DNA of 64,000 nucleotides from Rhodeus uyekii (Eukaryota > Chordata > Actinopteri > Cypriniformes > Acheilognathidae), in contig JAWRVZ010000079.1 of assembly GCA_037043235.1 (NCBI GenBank), positions 1,836,001 through 1,900,000 of the forward strand, given 5' to 3'. The position numbers were made by a program, and so were the translations under genes. This document shows positions 23,849-36,015 of this stretch, piece by piece. Within the stretch, counting starts at the first letter, position 1; each line of letters starts with the position of its first letter. The notes under the pieces were generated by a model, which was not told where the DNA came from, did not search any database, and worked only from the letters and a program-made list of their open reading frames with translations.

Positions 23849-26396
23849 TCACTTCTTTTTGTTCTCTTTACAGGCCACTACATATCGCTGAGCAACGTTG
23901 AGAGGTGGAGAGTAGCCATCGGCATAAGATGTATCCTCAAACAGAACAGAGTAGTCATCCTGGGGCTGGAAAAGAAGTGAGATACGTCAAAATGAATGGA
24001 AGAAGAGAAGCATCTTTACAAATTGTGATAACATCTTCAACATAAGCATCTCTGAAGCCTCTTTTCCTGCACTTCAATCAGCCTTTCAACTCTTTTCTTG
24101 TGCCACTCACCCGGTGTGGTGGCGTGTGGATCAGAGCTCTGTAAAAGCAAGTGGTCTGTGGATAGAGAGCCAGCACCAGCTGATCTTTACTGAACAGGGC
24201 CTCAGGGTCAGTCTCTGGGTTTGCTTTCCACTGTGGGAGAGGAATGATTCTTCTCCGACTCAACGTGTGTCTCCTGAATAAAAAAGGAAATGAGAGTGAA
24301 AAATAGAGGAACAATAAACAGGTCAAGTTTTTTTATAAAGCACTCCTGTTCAAAAGTTTGGGTTCGGTTTTAATTATCTCACCAAGGCTGCATTTATTTG
24401 ATCAAAAGTTCAGAAAAACTTACAATTCTGAAATATTTCAATTTTTAAAAAATTGTGTATCATTATTAAAACAATTTTAATGTTTAAAATAGTTGTATGG
24501 ATTATTATTTATGTGGACACCATTCTAAGATTCTAAGATGAATAGAAAGTTCAGAACAAAATAAAAATCTTTTGTAACATTATAAATGTCTTTGCTGTTA
24601 CTTATGATCAATTTAATGCACCTTTGTGGAATAAACGTAATAATTAAAAAAAAACTTTTGAGCAGTGATACATATCAATTTTGATGTAGTTGAAAATTAT
24701 TGAAAAATGGCACTTTACTTACTCTTTACCCTCTTCATCAATGTCGTCCACTTCATACCTGATAAAAGATAACATCATGAAGCTACATTATCATTTCACA
24801 CAATCAGGTTTTAAAGTTACAACTACATATAAATACACAGATCAAATGGAGATAAACTGCTAGAGGATTACTTGTTGGTGGAGTGATTGTAGCTGACGAC
24901 TTCCGCAAGAATCCACTGTTCATCACCATCCACAGCCTTCACACGTGCCGCCACTTTGTCCCCCTGCTTAGCCACATAGTCACTGCTTGCTGGTATAGCG
25001 CCACACAGAGGTGGTGGACTAAACGATTAAGACAAGCATGAATTAGTGAAGAGAACATGAGATAAAGCAGGAGAAACTCAATGGTACCTCTCGCCAGGTT
25101 TGCCAATCCAGAGAGGAAGGGTCATGGCTGACTGTTGTAACAGGGTCATCAGGACACCTCTGCGCATCGTCTTCCTGGGTGGGTCAGTATCACTGTACAC
25201 TCCTGCCATCCTGGCAGCTGCAGAAAGAGAACGGGTCGATTAGCTTCCACAACTGTTCAATTGCATGCAGATGCACGATAATCTTACCAATCCGTCTCTC
25301 CTCCAAAAGGGATTTAATTTCGGCAATCTTGTCAAGTGCCCGGCGAAGTATACTGTGGGAGGGATGAAAAAAAGAAAATTTGGAAATTTAACATTTTATT
25401 TAACCGTTTGGTCACATTTTAACATGATTTTTCTAAAAATGACTACGAATAGTTAAATTGTTATTACATTTACTTTATAAAAATCAGTAAATATTTCACA
25501 GCAAAAAAGGACGTATCAAAGCATTTTACTTTGATCATGTTGATAGTTTAGAGTCTTTAAAATTTTGAGTTTCAAATATGATACAATAGGCTTTATATGG
25601 TTAACAATGTTCAAAAGTCTTGTTTTTTCAGTCAGCAAACACTTAAAAGCCTTGGGAAATACTTCCACAAGATGGGGCTATATAACCACAAGATTTTGCA
25701 AGTAAAAAAATAATAAAAAATACTGGACAGAAATAGAAAATGTCAAAAACAGATCATCTGATGAATCATCTTGTGGTCAAGTATTTCATTGAGTGAAAAT
25801 GCATCCTTTGCATTAAAGGAAAGTGATGCAACAAGGGAAAGCAAATGCAGCAACAGTCATTCAGCTTCAGCCTTACCCACATTCAGCCTCAGCATCAGCT
25901 TTAGCTGTAGTATAAAGACCCCTCAGCTTTGTCCTATAATATGGAGAAGCTGAGGAAGAAATATATTTATTTTGTTTTAATAATGAACAGAGATATCAGA
26001 CAAGAAAATTCAAATATATAACTATGAGAGAGAAAGATCCAGTTTGAAAATAATAACGTGACTTATGTCTTGAAAAGCGTTTATTGTAGACAATGAAAAA
26101 AAGGAAATCATGTCTTACTTTTATTTTCTGTCTGCATCCTTTCATGTGTTTTCTGGATGTTGAGAAGGTTGTGCTCACTTCTTGATCGCTCTTCCTGTGT
26201 ATTTAAGAGAGATTAGAGTATAACTACTGGGTGAAGGGAAAGTTTCCCAAATAAATGTTTTTCCCAAAACATATAAACTCAAACTACAATGATCATGTAT
26301 GAGAAACAAAGCAGTGCTCACCTGAGTTTGCTTTATGAGCTGATGCAGCTCATTCAGCAACTCTGCGATTTTGGTGTCAGCTGAAACTAAAGCCAT
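23849..26396 (-). CDS. sgf29: SAGA-associated factor 29 (tandem Tudor reader of H3K4me3), complete
   Basis: Nine coding exons, 5' to 3' on the minus strand: 26396-26322, 26194-26119, 25949-25877, 25352-25288, 25217-25088, 25018-24872, 24758-24723, 24273-24111, 23965-23849; 882 nt, 293 residues, the same length as human SGF29. The N-terminal third is a coiled coil (MALVSADTKIAELLNELHQL; ALDKIAEIKSLLEERRI). The C-terminal half is the tandem Tudor domain: VAARVKAVDGDEQWILAEVV, YEVDDIDEEGKE (Asp residues contacting the H3 N-terminus), LALYPQTTCFYRALIH and SVLFEDTSYADG (aromatic cage). It docks the SAGA and ATAC acetyltransferase complexes on methylated H3K4 in the nucleus. The 36-bp exon 7 ends at GTAAGT rather than at an earlier GTAAAG 7 bp upstream, which would lose the conserved GKE. 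Very highly conserved; confidence is near certain. Confidence 0.97.
24345..24665. repeat. dispersed repeat family, copy 1 (sgf29 intron 7)
   Basis: Shares the ordered words CACCAAGGCTGCATTTATTTGATC, ATAGAAAGTTCA, TTTTGTAACATTATAAATGTCTTTGCTGTT and GATCAATTTAATGCA with copies at 28545, 43285 and 50500. It is an abundant noncoding repeat of cyprinids; I cannot assign its class from sequence alone. Confidence 0.7.
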
Positions 26397-26442
26397 AGTT
26401 TCTGCAAGAAACAAGTTATTTCAGATATGTAACATTTTAAAT

Positions 26443-26471
26443 TATAGATAGATAGATAGATAGATAGATAG

Positions 26472-26530
<59 letters not shown>
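26443..26530. repeat. (TAGA)n tetranucleotide microsatellite in the sgf29 5' intron
   Basis: About 21 units of ATAG/TAGA with one 3-bp slip near 26471. It lies between the sgf29 start exon and its noncoding exon. Confidence 0.97.
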
Positions 26531-26531
<1 letters not shown>

Positions 26532-26772
26532 ATGTGTGGGTATGTATTTTTACTCCATTTCACTTTACATTTAAGAATTAAACTGCACCACCACGTGCAC
26601 TGCAGAAAGAAAATATAATGTTGCTATAATGCATTAATTCTAATAATAATGCATTTAGGGTAAGGCATTTTTTATTATTTAGCTAAAATCTATATACATA
26701 ATAGAGCGCCATGGACTGGGTGGATCTCAGATCACACCCTCCGCGCGCACACAAGAAAAGCGTGAATCTCAC

Positions 26773-26935
26773 CTTCAAACACACAGTTTTGCGAAGCTCT
26801 CCAGATGCACCTTGTGTATTAGTACACGAACTACGATCGTAACATTTATCAATAACAGTTTCGTTTTCCTGAACGAATTTTAGGATTTGTTTTCGCATTG
26901 CATTGATTGGCTAATTCTCTAGCTAGGCCTCGTAC
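26773..26935 (-). promoter_or_regulatory. sgf29: sgf29 noncoding exon 1 and promoter
   Basis: On the minus strand a donor (GAAG|GTGAGA, exon end 26773) closes a segment from about 26930. The matching acceptor (TTTCTTGCAG) opens the coding exon at 26401, five bases before the ATG. Upstream lies CCAATCAATG, containing a reverse-compatible CCAAT box (26901 area). The transcription start is approximate. Confidence 0.5.
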
Positions 26936-29880
26936 GGACACATGGATGGGACAAACTTCATGACATGTTTTCAAAACGCCTTATTGGGGACTTTGTCAAT
27001 CTGTTGGAAAGTGTAGATAAATAACTACTACCAATGGTTAATCACATTAATTAATGATGCGGATCTAAAATATATCTTACTGTTACGTCAATATATTGCC
27101 ACTGTTATGGCATTTAAGGCATATTATTTAGGTTAAAGATAATATATTACACAAAAGATCATCATGAGTTATCTTCATCAACACATTAACCTACTTATTT
27201 TGCTAGTTAGTTTTAACTAGGGTTAGGTTTAGATGCAGAATTTTCAGTTTTATCAGTTTCTTAATTTTAAAATGTTTCTTTAATTTTTTTATTAAAATGT
27301 ATTTTATATATATTTAATGTTTTATTATTTCCGTAATGTTTTATTTTACACAATTTATAATTCTTGCTTAGCTGGTATTACTTATGTATAATACTTAAAC
27401 CAACTTTGATAAAGTACCATGAGAGAGTGAGAACGAAAATAGTTTAACATATGACACAAAAGAGACCATGTGTGGGAAAGCAACGGTCAGAAATGAAATA
27501 AAAGAGATAAATCATTCAGACAGTAAAAAGCCCTCATATTTTTTACCTTCATTTTACTGTGTCCAAAGGCTCAGAATGAGGAGATAATATCGAGTTAATT
27601 TTCAACAGAGACACTTTGAAGGGAGGGTGAAAAACAAAAAGACATACGCCGACAAGTGGTCGTTTATCTAGCACAGAAATCCTGATCTGGGCTGGAAGGA
27701 TGAAAAAAAGTAAAGGGATTTGTAATGTTGTCATAGCTGAATGCATGTTGGCTCAGCCAATAACTCTGAAAATATTTACTCTGTACAGCACATGATATTA
27801 ATTTGAGAGCCAAGGCAAACAGCGCATGACAAAACAGGGAAAGAGAAAAAGAAGAATATGTACTAAAAGAGCAAAGAATAAAGAGATTAGGGAGAAAAGG
27901 GTTTTGTTTTATGATAGAAAACAAAGAATCAACTCTGATAAAGAACTAGAGCCCTATGGTTAGAGAGAAAGGCAAACAGTGAGCAAACACACATTGTGCT
28001 TTACTCATGCTATATTCAGCTTTGTTTGTGGCTTTGGCAGAAAATTGTTACTGTGTAATCTTTAACCAAGTATTCGCTTCCCTCATTTCTCACGTAGCTC
28101 ATGCAGTCACGTAACGAAAGACTACAGTATATCTTGAAATGCTTGAGCACAGTAGAAAAAATGAATCTGTTGCACTTGTACTCTTTCATTACAACAGCAC
28201 AGAACCACAGGAGTCCTACAGTAAATGTCCCCATTGCACAAAAATATCCTCAGCACTCAGCCATAAAACAGACCTCTGCCAAATTCCACTGGAATGACTA
28301 AAGAACTTAATGTGCTTATACAATGGAGAGCATGAGAGCATGTTGATAAAAATAAATCTAAAATATAAATACATTCAGCATAGACTTCATATTGTTATAC
28401 ACAAATAACCTGAATGACTTTAAATCTTTACATTTATGATGTGTATAAATTGTATTTTTTAAGCTACCAAATCAAATACTAGTAATGCAATTACACAAAT
28501 GTCTTTAAAAAATCATATTAAGACATGTTTTTGGACAAAATACTTTTTTACAGATATTAATACAGTGAACTGTTTTCAAATTTTAATATATTTCAAAATA
28601 TATTTTTTTCCTGTGATGACAAAACTGGATTTTCAGCATCATTACTTCAGTCACATTATCCTTCATAAATTATTCTAATATGACAATTTGATGATTAAGA
28701 AACATTTCTGATTATTATCAACGTTGAAAACAGTTGTGCTGCTTAATAGTAATATTTGACAAAGTTTGAAACTATTCATTTATTTTGCCTTTTGGCTGTC
28801 GATGGCGAAAGATGCTTTTTGCCCTCTAAATCTTGTATATGACATCTACCAGCAGGCACCAGGCATACAACCAGCAAAAAAAAAACCTTGAACATGTCCA
28901 ATAAAAATGTTATTTTGACTATGAACTGCAGTACGGTGGACTCTTTAGTCTGCTAGTCTTTGCTTTGATGGTGCAATAATGCTTGCCTGGTGGCAAGGAA
29001 CAAAACAGCTTGTGACCGGACTGCTAAGAATCTTGAATGATGGATTGGGCATTGCTTTGCCAATGGAGGATGTGGATTTTGCCAATTGTGGCAGATTGCA
29101 TGATCCTCTGTGCGGATAACAGAACCCACTGTATTCAGTTTATTATGCTTGGTTACACTCACGTTCGATGTGTCTGGCACACAAGCACCCCTTACACAGA
29201 GTAAACTGAATTAGAGAAGATAGGGCACTGTGAATATAGCCAAAGTCGCACTACAATAAAAACAAAAGACATTTCTTTTACTGTTTTTTACCCAGCAGGT
29301 GCAATTAAAATACAATTTTCTCTAATAGTCAGTTAAATTACATAATACAATACAACTGTTTTGACAAAACTAATCATCTGGAGTAGCTCTCCAACAATGA
29401 ATAAACAAACTAAAAGAAAATGTAAATAGACATTCACACAAAAAGCTATTAAAATGATCCTCGCATACTCCCTAAAGACAAATGTGTAAAATATTTCCTT
29501 TAAAATAGAGAAACAGGTTAACGGGTCACAGTCCACGTGAGAAGTCTGAACACAATGTCAGGTGTAAATAACAGAGACAAACATTAACTGAATTAATCTA
29601 ATCTTTCTCATCTTTATCATATAAGCAAATACACTCAGAGAGAGGGGGAGAGAGTTACTATAGGTATGTTAAACAAGGCCAAACTGAAAAAAAATAAGAA
29701 ATAGAAAGTGTTATTTTGATATCCTGAAATGAAAAAGAGCATAAGCAGTAAGACAGACTTAAGTTTGGAGATCTTTATGTGAAAATATAAAGCAAAAGTT
29801 TAAGTCGAAACAAAAACAATGTCATCTGCTCTGAAGGACATCCTGTCTGGCAGGAGGTGAGGTCTGCTGATCAAACATTA
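26936..29880. other. intergenic, sgf29 to nupr1
   Basis: The two genes point away from each other across about 3 kb. Apart from dispersed repeat copy 2 (28545-28790) I see no gene. The segment 28920-29170 is less AT-rich than its surroundings and carries TTGGC/GCCAA words (GGGCATTGCTTTGCCAATGG, GATTTTGCCAATTG) resembling NFI sites. It is a possible shared enhancer, on weak evidence. Confidence 0.5.
28545..28790. repeat. dispersed repeat family, copy 2
   Basis: Carries CCTGTGATGACAAAACTGGATTTTCAGCATCATTACTTCAGTC, then AAGAAACATTTCTGATTATTATCAACGTTGAAAACAGTTGTGCTGC, the central part of the family also at 43285 and 50500. Both quoted stretches are read in consecutive 20-base-or-shorter matching blocks with the other copies. 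Confidence 0.65.
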
Positions 29881-29889
29881 ACTCTCATC

Positions 29890-29976
29890 TGATGCAACTT
29901 TCCTTCTGGTCATGTTGACCCATCCATCCACGGGCGTGGATCTGAAGGGGCGAAGGCGGAGCGACGTCTTTAAAAG
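29890..29976 (+). promoter_or_regulatory. nupr1: nupr1 promoter: C/EBP-ATF response element and TATA-like box
   Basis: TGATGCAAC (29890-29898) fits the C/EBP-ATF composite consensus TGATGxAAx used by ATF4/CHOP. Seventy bases on, GCGACGTCTTTAAAAG carries a CRE-like core and the TATA-like TTTAAAA (29969-29975). Transcription would start near 30000, giving a 5' UTR of about 150 nt. NUPR1 is an ATF4-dependent stress gene in mammals, which fits. Confidence 0.55.
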
Positions 29977-30151
29977 AGGGCTTCTTCCAGGCTTGTAAAC
30001 AACGCTAACCGAGGACAAGAAAGAAGACACCCAGAAGCAGCTCTCTAACTGAGCTTCGCGTATTTTCTATCTTTTATTTTCAGAGCAAAACTTCCGTTCG
30101 TCTTTATCCACTGTTGATCTACAAGTTCGAGTTTCGCCGTTCACTGTCAAG

Positions 30152-30589
30152 ATGAGCAACCACGTTGACGTGAAAAACATTGAACCGACCACCTTTGAGG
30201 ACCGTTACTTCGATGAATATGAATATTATAACTTAACAGACCGTTATACCGGTAGGTTTTCTAATGGTTTTATTGTTGATGTTGTTGCTATTATTCTTAG
30301 TAGCCTGTGTTTGGGAGTCGTGTCCCGTGTTGCCATGACTGTTTTGAGGGGATCTGGCAACAATTGGGCTTGGTAACGGGGTTCGTTCGTGCTCGACGTT
30401 CTTCATTGTTTGTTGGTTCTCCGTTTAAAATTCTACTTGTCCACTGACTTGTTTTCTACAGAGTGCGCTACTCGCAAAGGCAGGACGAAGAAGGAGGCGA
30501 GTTCCAACACGAACAGACAGATCCCCGCAGGACACGAGCGCAAAATAGTGGAGAAACTCCAGAACGCCGAGAAGAAATCCAAAGAGTGA
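30152..30589 (+). CDS. nupr1: nuclear protein 1 (p8/COM1), stress-induced disordered transcriptional regulator, complete
   Basis: Two coding exons, 30152-30251 and 30462-30589, give 75 residues. A GT-AG intron probably follows in the 3' UTR (donor after 30600, acceptor TATAG at about 30730). The N-terminal half is acidic and Tyr-rich (FDEYEYYNLTDRYTG). The basic C-terminal half has the family signature: CATRKGRTKKEASSNTNRQ, then PAGHERKIVEKLQNAEKK. The RKGRTKK...R run is the bipartite nuclear signal, and the C-terminus forms the helix likened to HMG-I/Y or bHLH. NUPR1 is a small chromatin-associated protein (family usually 75-85 residues) induced by ER, amino acid and oxidative stress. It is next to sgf29 as in human. 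Fish have more than one nupr1 paralogue; I did not assign a or b. Confidence 0.93.
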
Positions 30590-31033
30590 CGCAGAAGAGG
30601 TGAGTACAAACATCTTTCCACATTAACATTCCACATTCGAAGATGTGTGTGTGTGTGTTTTATTTATATATTATTTTTTATAACACATACATGGGTGTGT
30701 ATCTATGTATAACTCATATTTGTCTTATAGATTCAATCGGACGGCTATAACTGGCAATCGACCACAGGTTTCTCTGGTGGAAACGGGCGCTGGGCTGCAG
30801 GAGGAGTGACTTCACCTCATGAACCTCCGCCTCTGAGTCAGATGAAGCTCCCGGTCCAGTGGAGAGTTTTGTCAGGCGCACTGCTCTTGACTAGTAATGT
30901 GAGGGGCCCTGCAGAACGAGCACCTGTTCAGAGGAAGCAATATGCTTGTGAATGTATGTTTTAAATCGTAGCTCTGGTCAAGTTTAGACTTTGATCTGTT
31001 TGGTGTTTTTAAGTGGCACATTTTAATTCTTTT

Positions 31034-31039
31034 AATAAA
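31034..31039 (+). terminator. nupr1 poly(A) signal
   Basis: AATAAA about 445 bp past the stop codon, followed within 25 bp by a T/G-rich segment (TTGGAGATTTTGTTTCG). It is the only canonical hexamer in the 3' flank. Confidence 0.65.
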
Positions 31040-31578
31040 GGGCACTTTTTCCATCATTGGAGATTTTGTTTCGTACCTGCCTCTTTGACCATTCCAGTCA
31101 CGATAAAAATGCAGATGCTACCTTCCATGAAAAGTGTACAAAATGGGGCCTGAAATGCTTAAAATGAAAGGTAAACAAATAGACCAAATGCATTGTAAGT
31201 GCTTAACCACTATAAAATGTCAAACCACATATGAGCATTTGTTTTCTATGGTAAATAAGAAGTCTAAATGCAGTTTTAAATCACCCAACTGACAAAATTA
31301 TTGGTCTTATTTAATATAAACAAATGAAATGGCAACATTTAATCAAATGGGTTGGGTTGCAGTTGTAAATGTTTTAGGGAAAAAAATCTTAATTACTAGT
31401 AAACGGAATTGCAATTCAATGGATAGTATAAGATATAGACAATAGGTTATAAAGAAATTGGTTTGAATAGTAGCTCTACTTTTCTTTCTAGGTTATAGTT
31501 AATCAGCATCCCATTACATTAAGCTTTTTGCTGAAGTCTATGGTTTTCATATAATGTGAGATTTAATGGACATTTTAA

Positions 31579-32367
31579 AGGTAGGGTAGGGAATTTCGGA
31601 GAGGCTATGGATAAATTTAATGGTCTCTCTCTCTATATATATATATTCTGTATATAAACAAAAGTACATATAGGGCCATCTGTGGAAGTCTCAGAACCAA
31701 AAATGTTATTCTAGTCATTGCATTTGGACCGAATTCAATGGTTGTTCTGTCAGCCTATGTATTTGCATACTGCTCTGCTCCTGCAGACACCACACATCAA
31801 CAGTGTGTTCCATGAGTTTATGCAGGGCTGCATTTAACTCCACTTTTTGACATTCACTCATGAACTTCTCTAAGCACTTCCCCTTGGGAGAATTCCCATC
31901 GAGATTCTGAAGAGCGTTCAAGTTCGTCACGTGGGCACGGGAAATTTAATTACACAGACCCTCAACCCCTCAATTTTGAAAGAGTGAACAAGTCTACTCA
32001 ATATGTACACTTCAGGCAGACCAACAGACCACAATGCAACACAACTGTTACACTACCGTTATTAGGAGATGGCAACCCATGATGTTCTACTTCTCAAACT
32101 CTGAATCATGCATTAATGACAACATAATCAATGATGAAATTAACTCCAACAATCACATGGTACAAATCAGCCCTCTGTGAGTTGTGTTTGATCCTTATTA
32201 TCTTAATGTTATGAGCTTTGAGTCATGAGGTAATTTAACGCCGTCTCTCGTGACGCTTTGCAGACTCTGCTCTGGCTGTGGGTTTTGGAGATGAAGGGAG
32301 GGTGGGATCTTATGCTAGCAAAACCAGCTTGCCATTGCTAGCCTCTTCAAAATTGCCTACCCTACCT
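31579..32367. mobile_element. TTAA-flanked MITE (Kolobok- or piggyBac-type target)
   Basis: TTAA duplications lie at 31575-31578 and 32368-32371. Inside them are imperfect inverted repeats of about 30 bp: AGGTAGGGTAGGGAATTTCG on the left, and the reverse complement of the right end reads AGGTAGGGTAGGCAATTTTG; both continue into GAGGCTA. The 789-bp interior has no transposase. Confidence 0.8.
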
Positions 32368-34955
32368 TTAAGCAAAGTCAGCATGTTTTGCATGATTGGT
32401 GCACAATAACATGTACAATTATTTGTACTATTATTCTGCTATACCTCCTGTTTAAGAATTGACTGCGTTAAAGTGCATATAAATTGCTCCAACTGATCCA
32501 GCATACAGCTAAATCGATTTAGCCAGTATTTTTCTTGACATAAAATCCTTGCAAAGCAATATCTCATCTCGAGACAGATAGAGGGCAGTAGTGAAGCAGT
32601 AAAGAGATGCGAGGCTCTTGGATGAGACGTGGAAATGAATTTTGCACACAGGATTATCTAGAAGCCCATGTGTCTCATTTAAAAGCATTTTGAAAAGCAT
32701 GTGCAGTATAAGGAGCAGTTCAAAGCAAATATGACCGTTTTTATTAGTAGCCTTTTCTAAAGAAGCGAGAAGTGGAATAATCAAATGCAACCACTACACC
32801 CACACAACTCCTTATGCACATGAAGTGAGCACAATATGTGCCATACTTCATAACATATTTCATAAATCATTTTCTTCATATCAAGTAAAGTATTTGGTAA
32901 TTGGAAATTATGGTAACAGAAAAAAACAAATTAAACTCATACTCTAGGGATGAACAATTGTTGCTATAACATGAAATCACAGGCAGTTTCTTAACCACAT
33001 CTGCTCAATAAACATGATCTGAATAAGGAACCTAAGGAATACGAAATTGAAAAGCAATTTTGCTTAGGGTGAGTTTTAAATGGAGTCCATACACGTTGAA
33101 AGATGTATATTAGGCTAATTCAACACATAGAGATATGCACACAGAAGAACCAAAGCATTAGATTAAAACTTAATCAGTCAGAAGGCAAGAGGAATCTCTC
33201 TAGGTTCATCAGTTTTTAACTCCTTTTCTTTTTCCAAACGTGCGTTGAATGTTATCAGCACATGAAGGTCAAGAGTAAAGAGCCCAGCTGCAGTCTAAAG
33301 GCACATCATGTGCTGCATGGGGAAGGATGTAGACAAGCAACAGCAAAAAGAAAACTGAACAACAAGTCAAAAAAATGCTCAATCATTATGAAAGACACTA
33401 AAAATGTTGGAATATCTCGTGAGACTTTGAAGTTGCTGCTCTCGTTAACTCTGACGTGTGCGGTCACCACCATTCAGAATGTTCAGTCCATCATGTCATC
33501 AACTACTACATTCAAAATGAGATGTCATAGATCATATTCAGTGTTTTCAACCACATAATGGTTATTTTCAGTCATTTAAATAAAAATAAAAGTACTATAG
33601 TACTAGCAAAATAAAAATAAGGGCTGCACCATTGATGTCTATGGAAGCAGCAATAACACTCCTTTCACGTATAAATTGACAATGTAATTTATTTATACCA
33701 GATACACACTGTGAAGGTAACTATAAAGTTTACACTATTCTTCTACTTTATTCACCGGCCACTTACTTTTATGTATTTTGGATATTAGTGGATCAATTGT
33801 AAATCCGATCGATATGATTCTACGAACCGCGGCGCAAACTAACATTTGCGCGTTATAGATCAGCTAACTTGATCATTTTCAAGGTTTTAAACGACAAACC
33901 ACATTCACTCTCACATATTTGATAACTGGACTGTTGGTTGGTTTATGACATAGCTAACAAGTTTATGAAAATATTCAGAAAAAAAGGAAAAACGAAATAA
34001 AAGCGATACAGTGTGTCACGTGACAATAATTTTATAGCGGTCACCTTAAAACATGCAAAACTTTCTGAAATATGCAAGCTAAATTTGAGAGGGATGGAAA
34101 TTATATTCGTTACAACAACTTCATATCCATCCTACTACATACACACTGAAAGAACAGATTATTCTCCTTTACACGTCCCCATTAACACAAGATAATCCAT
34201 TTATGTAATTCTCCCACAGACACACTTTTCTTCCTTTCCCATAATCACCGGAACAAACATGTAGTGCTTCATGGTTAGAAGATTTCATGGAAAAAATCTT
34301 AAATAGTCTTCTTTGAAAGCACAAATATCAGAAAGATTCCAAAGAAAAAAGTCTATTAATCCACCTGAACTACTCAAATGCAGTCCTGTAGTTTTACTTA
34401 TTAACAAATTCAGCACTGGACTTCATTTCCGAATGTGAAATGGAAGAATTGAAATAAATGAACCATAGTAAAAATAGATGCAGAAGTAACAGGATATCAG
34501 TAACTTTGTGTAGCAGTTTAAAAAAAGAAAACGTTAGAAGTATTGTGTTCACCCCCTCCATCTCTCAATCCAGTTCCCTCCATCGTATCACTCCGGGTGG
34601 AGAAGCTCCTCTTGTTGCCTAGCAACAAGGCTTTGGAAATTCCAAAAGAGACCACAGAGACTACCTCATGGTGCATGTGTGTGTGTGCGCGTGTGTGTGG
34701 GTGTGGGTGAAGACGGATGGGTTCAAAGAGTGTGCGTGGAGTCAGAAACTCTGCTCTCCATATGCCAAATGTGCAGGTGCGCAAAGTGTGTTTGTGTGCA
34801 TGTTTGTGCATTTGTATGAATGTCTTCAGTTTGAACATCTGGAGGGCCCCTGCTGTTGCAGTAAGAATGTGCAGTGGGGACGGTGCACGTGTCAACTGCT
34901 GTGAGAGTGTATTTGTATGTAGTCATGCATGAGACTACTTGGGTCAGATCTCACA

Positions 34956-34959
<4 letters not shown>

Positions 34960-35001
<42 letters not shown>
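34960..35001. repeat. (GT)n microsatellite
   Basis: About 21 uninterrupted GT units. The 300 bp upstream (34670-34930) are also GT-rich in a degenerate way and produce several open but meaningless frames. Confidence 0.95.
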
Positions 35002-35003
<2 letters not shown>

Positions 35004-35329
35004 TAGGTGTTTAGATATTCTCAGCACACTTTGACATGATCCCTCTCTATCTCCACACACAGTCAGTGTGCTAATGTGCCTGTCACCATTTTTCTCATTT
35101 TATGGTTATGTCTGTTTGTCTTACTGTATGTTTGCATGTTGACTCATGAAAAATGGTGTCCATTCGTTTATCTATTTGTCTGTCTGTCAATCTGTCCTAC
35201 ATGCATTTGGAAGAGTGTATTGTCCATCCATCCATACACACATATACATTCATATATTAGATTTATATATTACATAATGTATATTAATATCTATATAAAT
35301 GCAATATATGTAAATGTAAAACCTTTAAA

Positions 35330-36015
35330 GTCCTGGCCAGAATCATTGGCGGGTTCATGTTGGTGCTCTTCAGTTCACACCACTCATTTTCAGGCCAGGG
35401 GACTTGGATCCCCATGGCAGAATCTTCATTTTGTGCTCAGTGTTGCACATGTGTTGATGTAGGGGCTGTTTGATTTTTTATTTATTTATTATTTAGGCTT
35501 TCTGACCCCAAGACATAACTATTTTTTGCAATTCTCCAGCTGTGATTCTTGGAGAGTCTTTAGCCACTTAAACTGTACATTAAGACAACATAGACACATG
35601 AGCTGCACATTTGTAATATCTTTAGATAAGTGGAATTTAATAATTATTGCCCTGATGGTGGAAATGGGAATTTTCTATGCTTTAATTTTTTTTTTACAAC
35701 CACTTTCTACTTTGTGAAGCTCAGCTTCATATCAGAACTATATTCTTTTAAAGGAATTTGATTAAAGGAATTTGGCATTTGCGTTCCCTCATATTTATAC
35801 TCCTGTAAATATGAATGGGAATATATTTCAGAGATATTTTACTCATAAGAGTTTCTAGAGGTGCCAATAATTGTGACCAATGTGTTTTGGAGAAAACATT
35901 TAACCCCCACCCCTGCCTTTGAACAAAAGGTCAAAAAGATAAACAATGTGTGATTATTTTCACAGCCTTTTTTGATCATATTAACCAAGGGTGCCAATAA
36001 TTTTGAGCAGGCTTG
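35330..36015. mobile_element. Tc1-like transposon relic
   Basis: GTGCCAATAATTGTGACCAA (35862 area) and AAGGGTGCCAATAATTTTGAG (35988 area) match the 3'-terminal words of fish Tc1-like elements. The upstream segment has scattered Tc1-like DNA but no readable transposase. Borders are approximate. Confidence 0.45.

Noticed and set aside
24730..24758. Earlier donor GTAAAG in sgf29 exon 7
   Set aside because: It would delete the conserved GKE and put the next exon out of frame. GTAAGT at 24722 restores the family sequence exactly.
26443..26530. CRISPR-like array
   Set aside because: Plain TAGA tetranucleotide repeat with no spacers, in vertebrate DNA.
34518..34932. Overlapping 60-125 codon frames on both strands
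   Set aside because: GT-rich degenerate simple sequence; no splice signals, no family resemblance, His/Thr or Val/Cys alternation.
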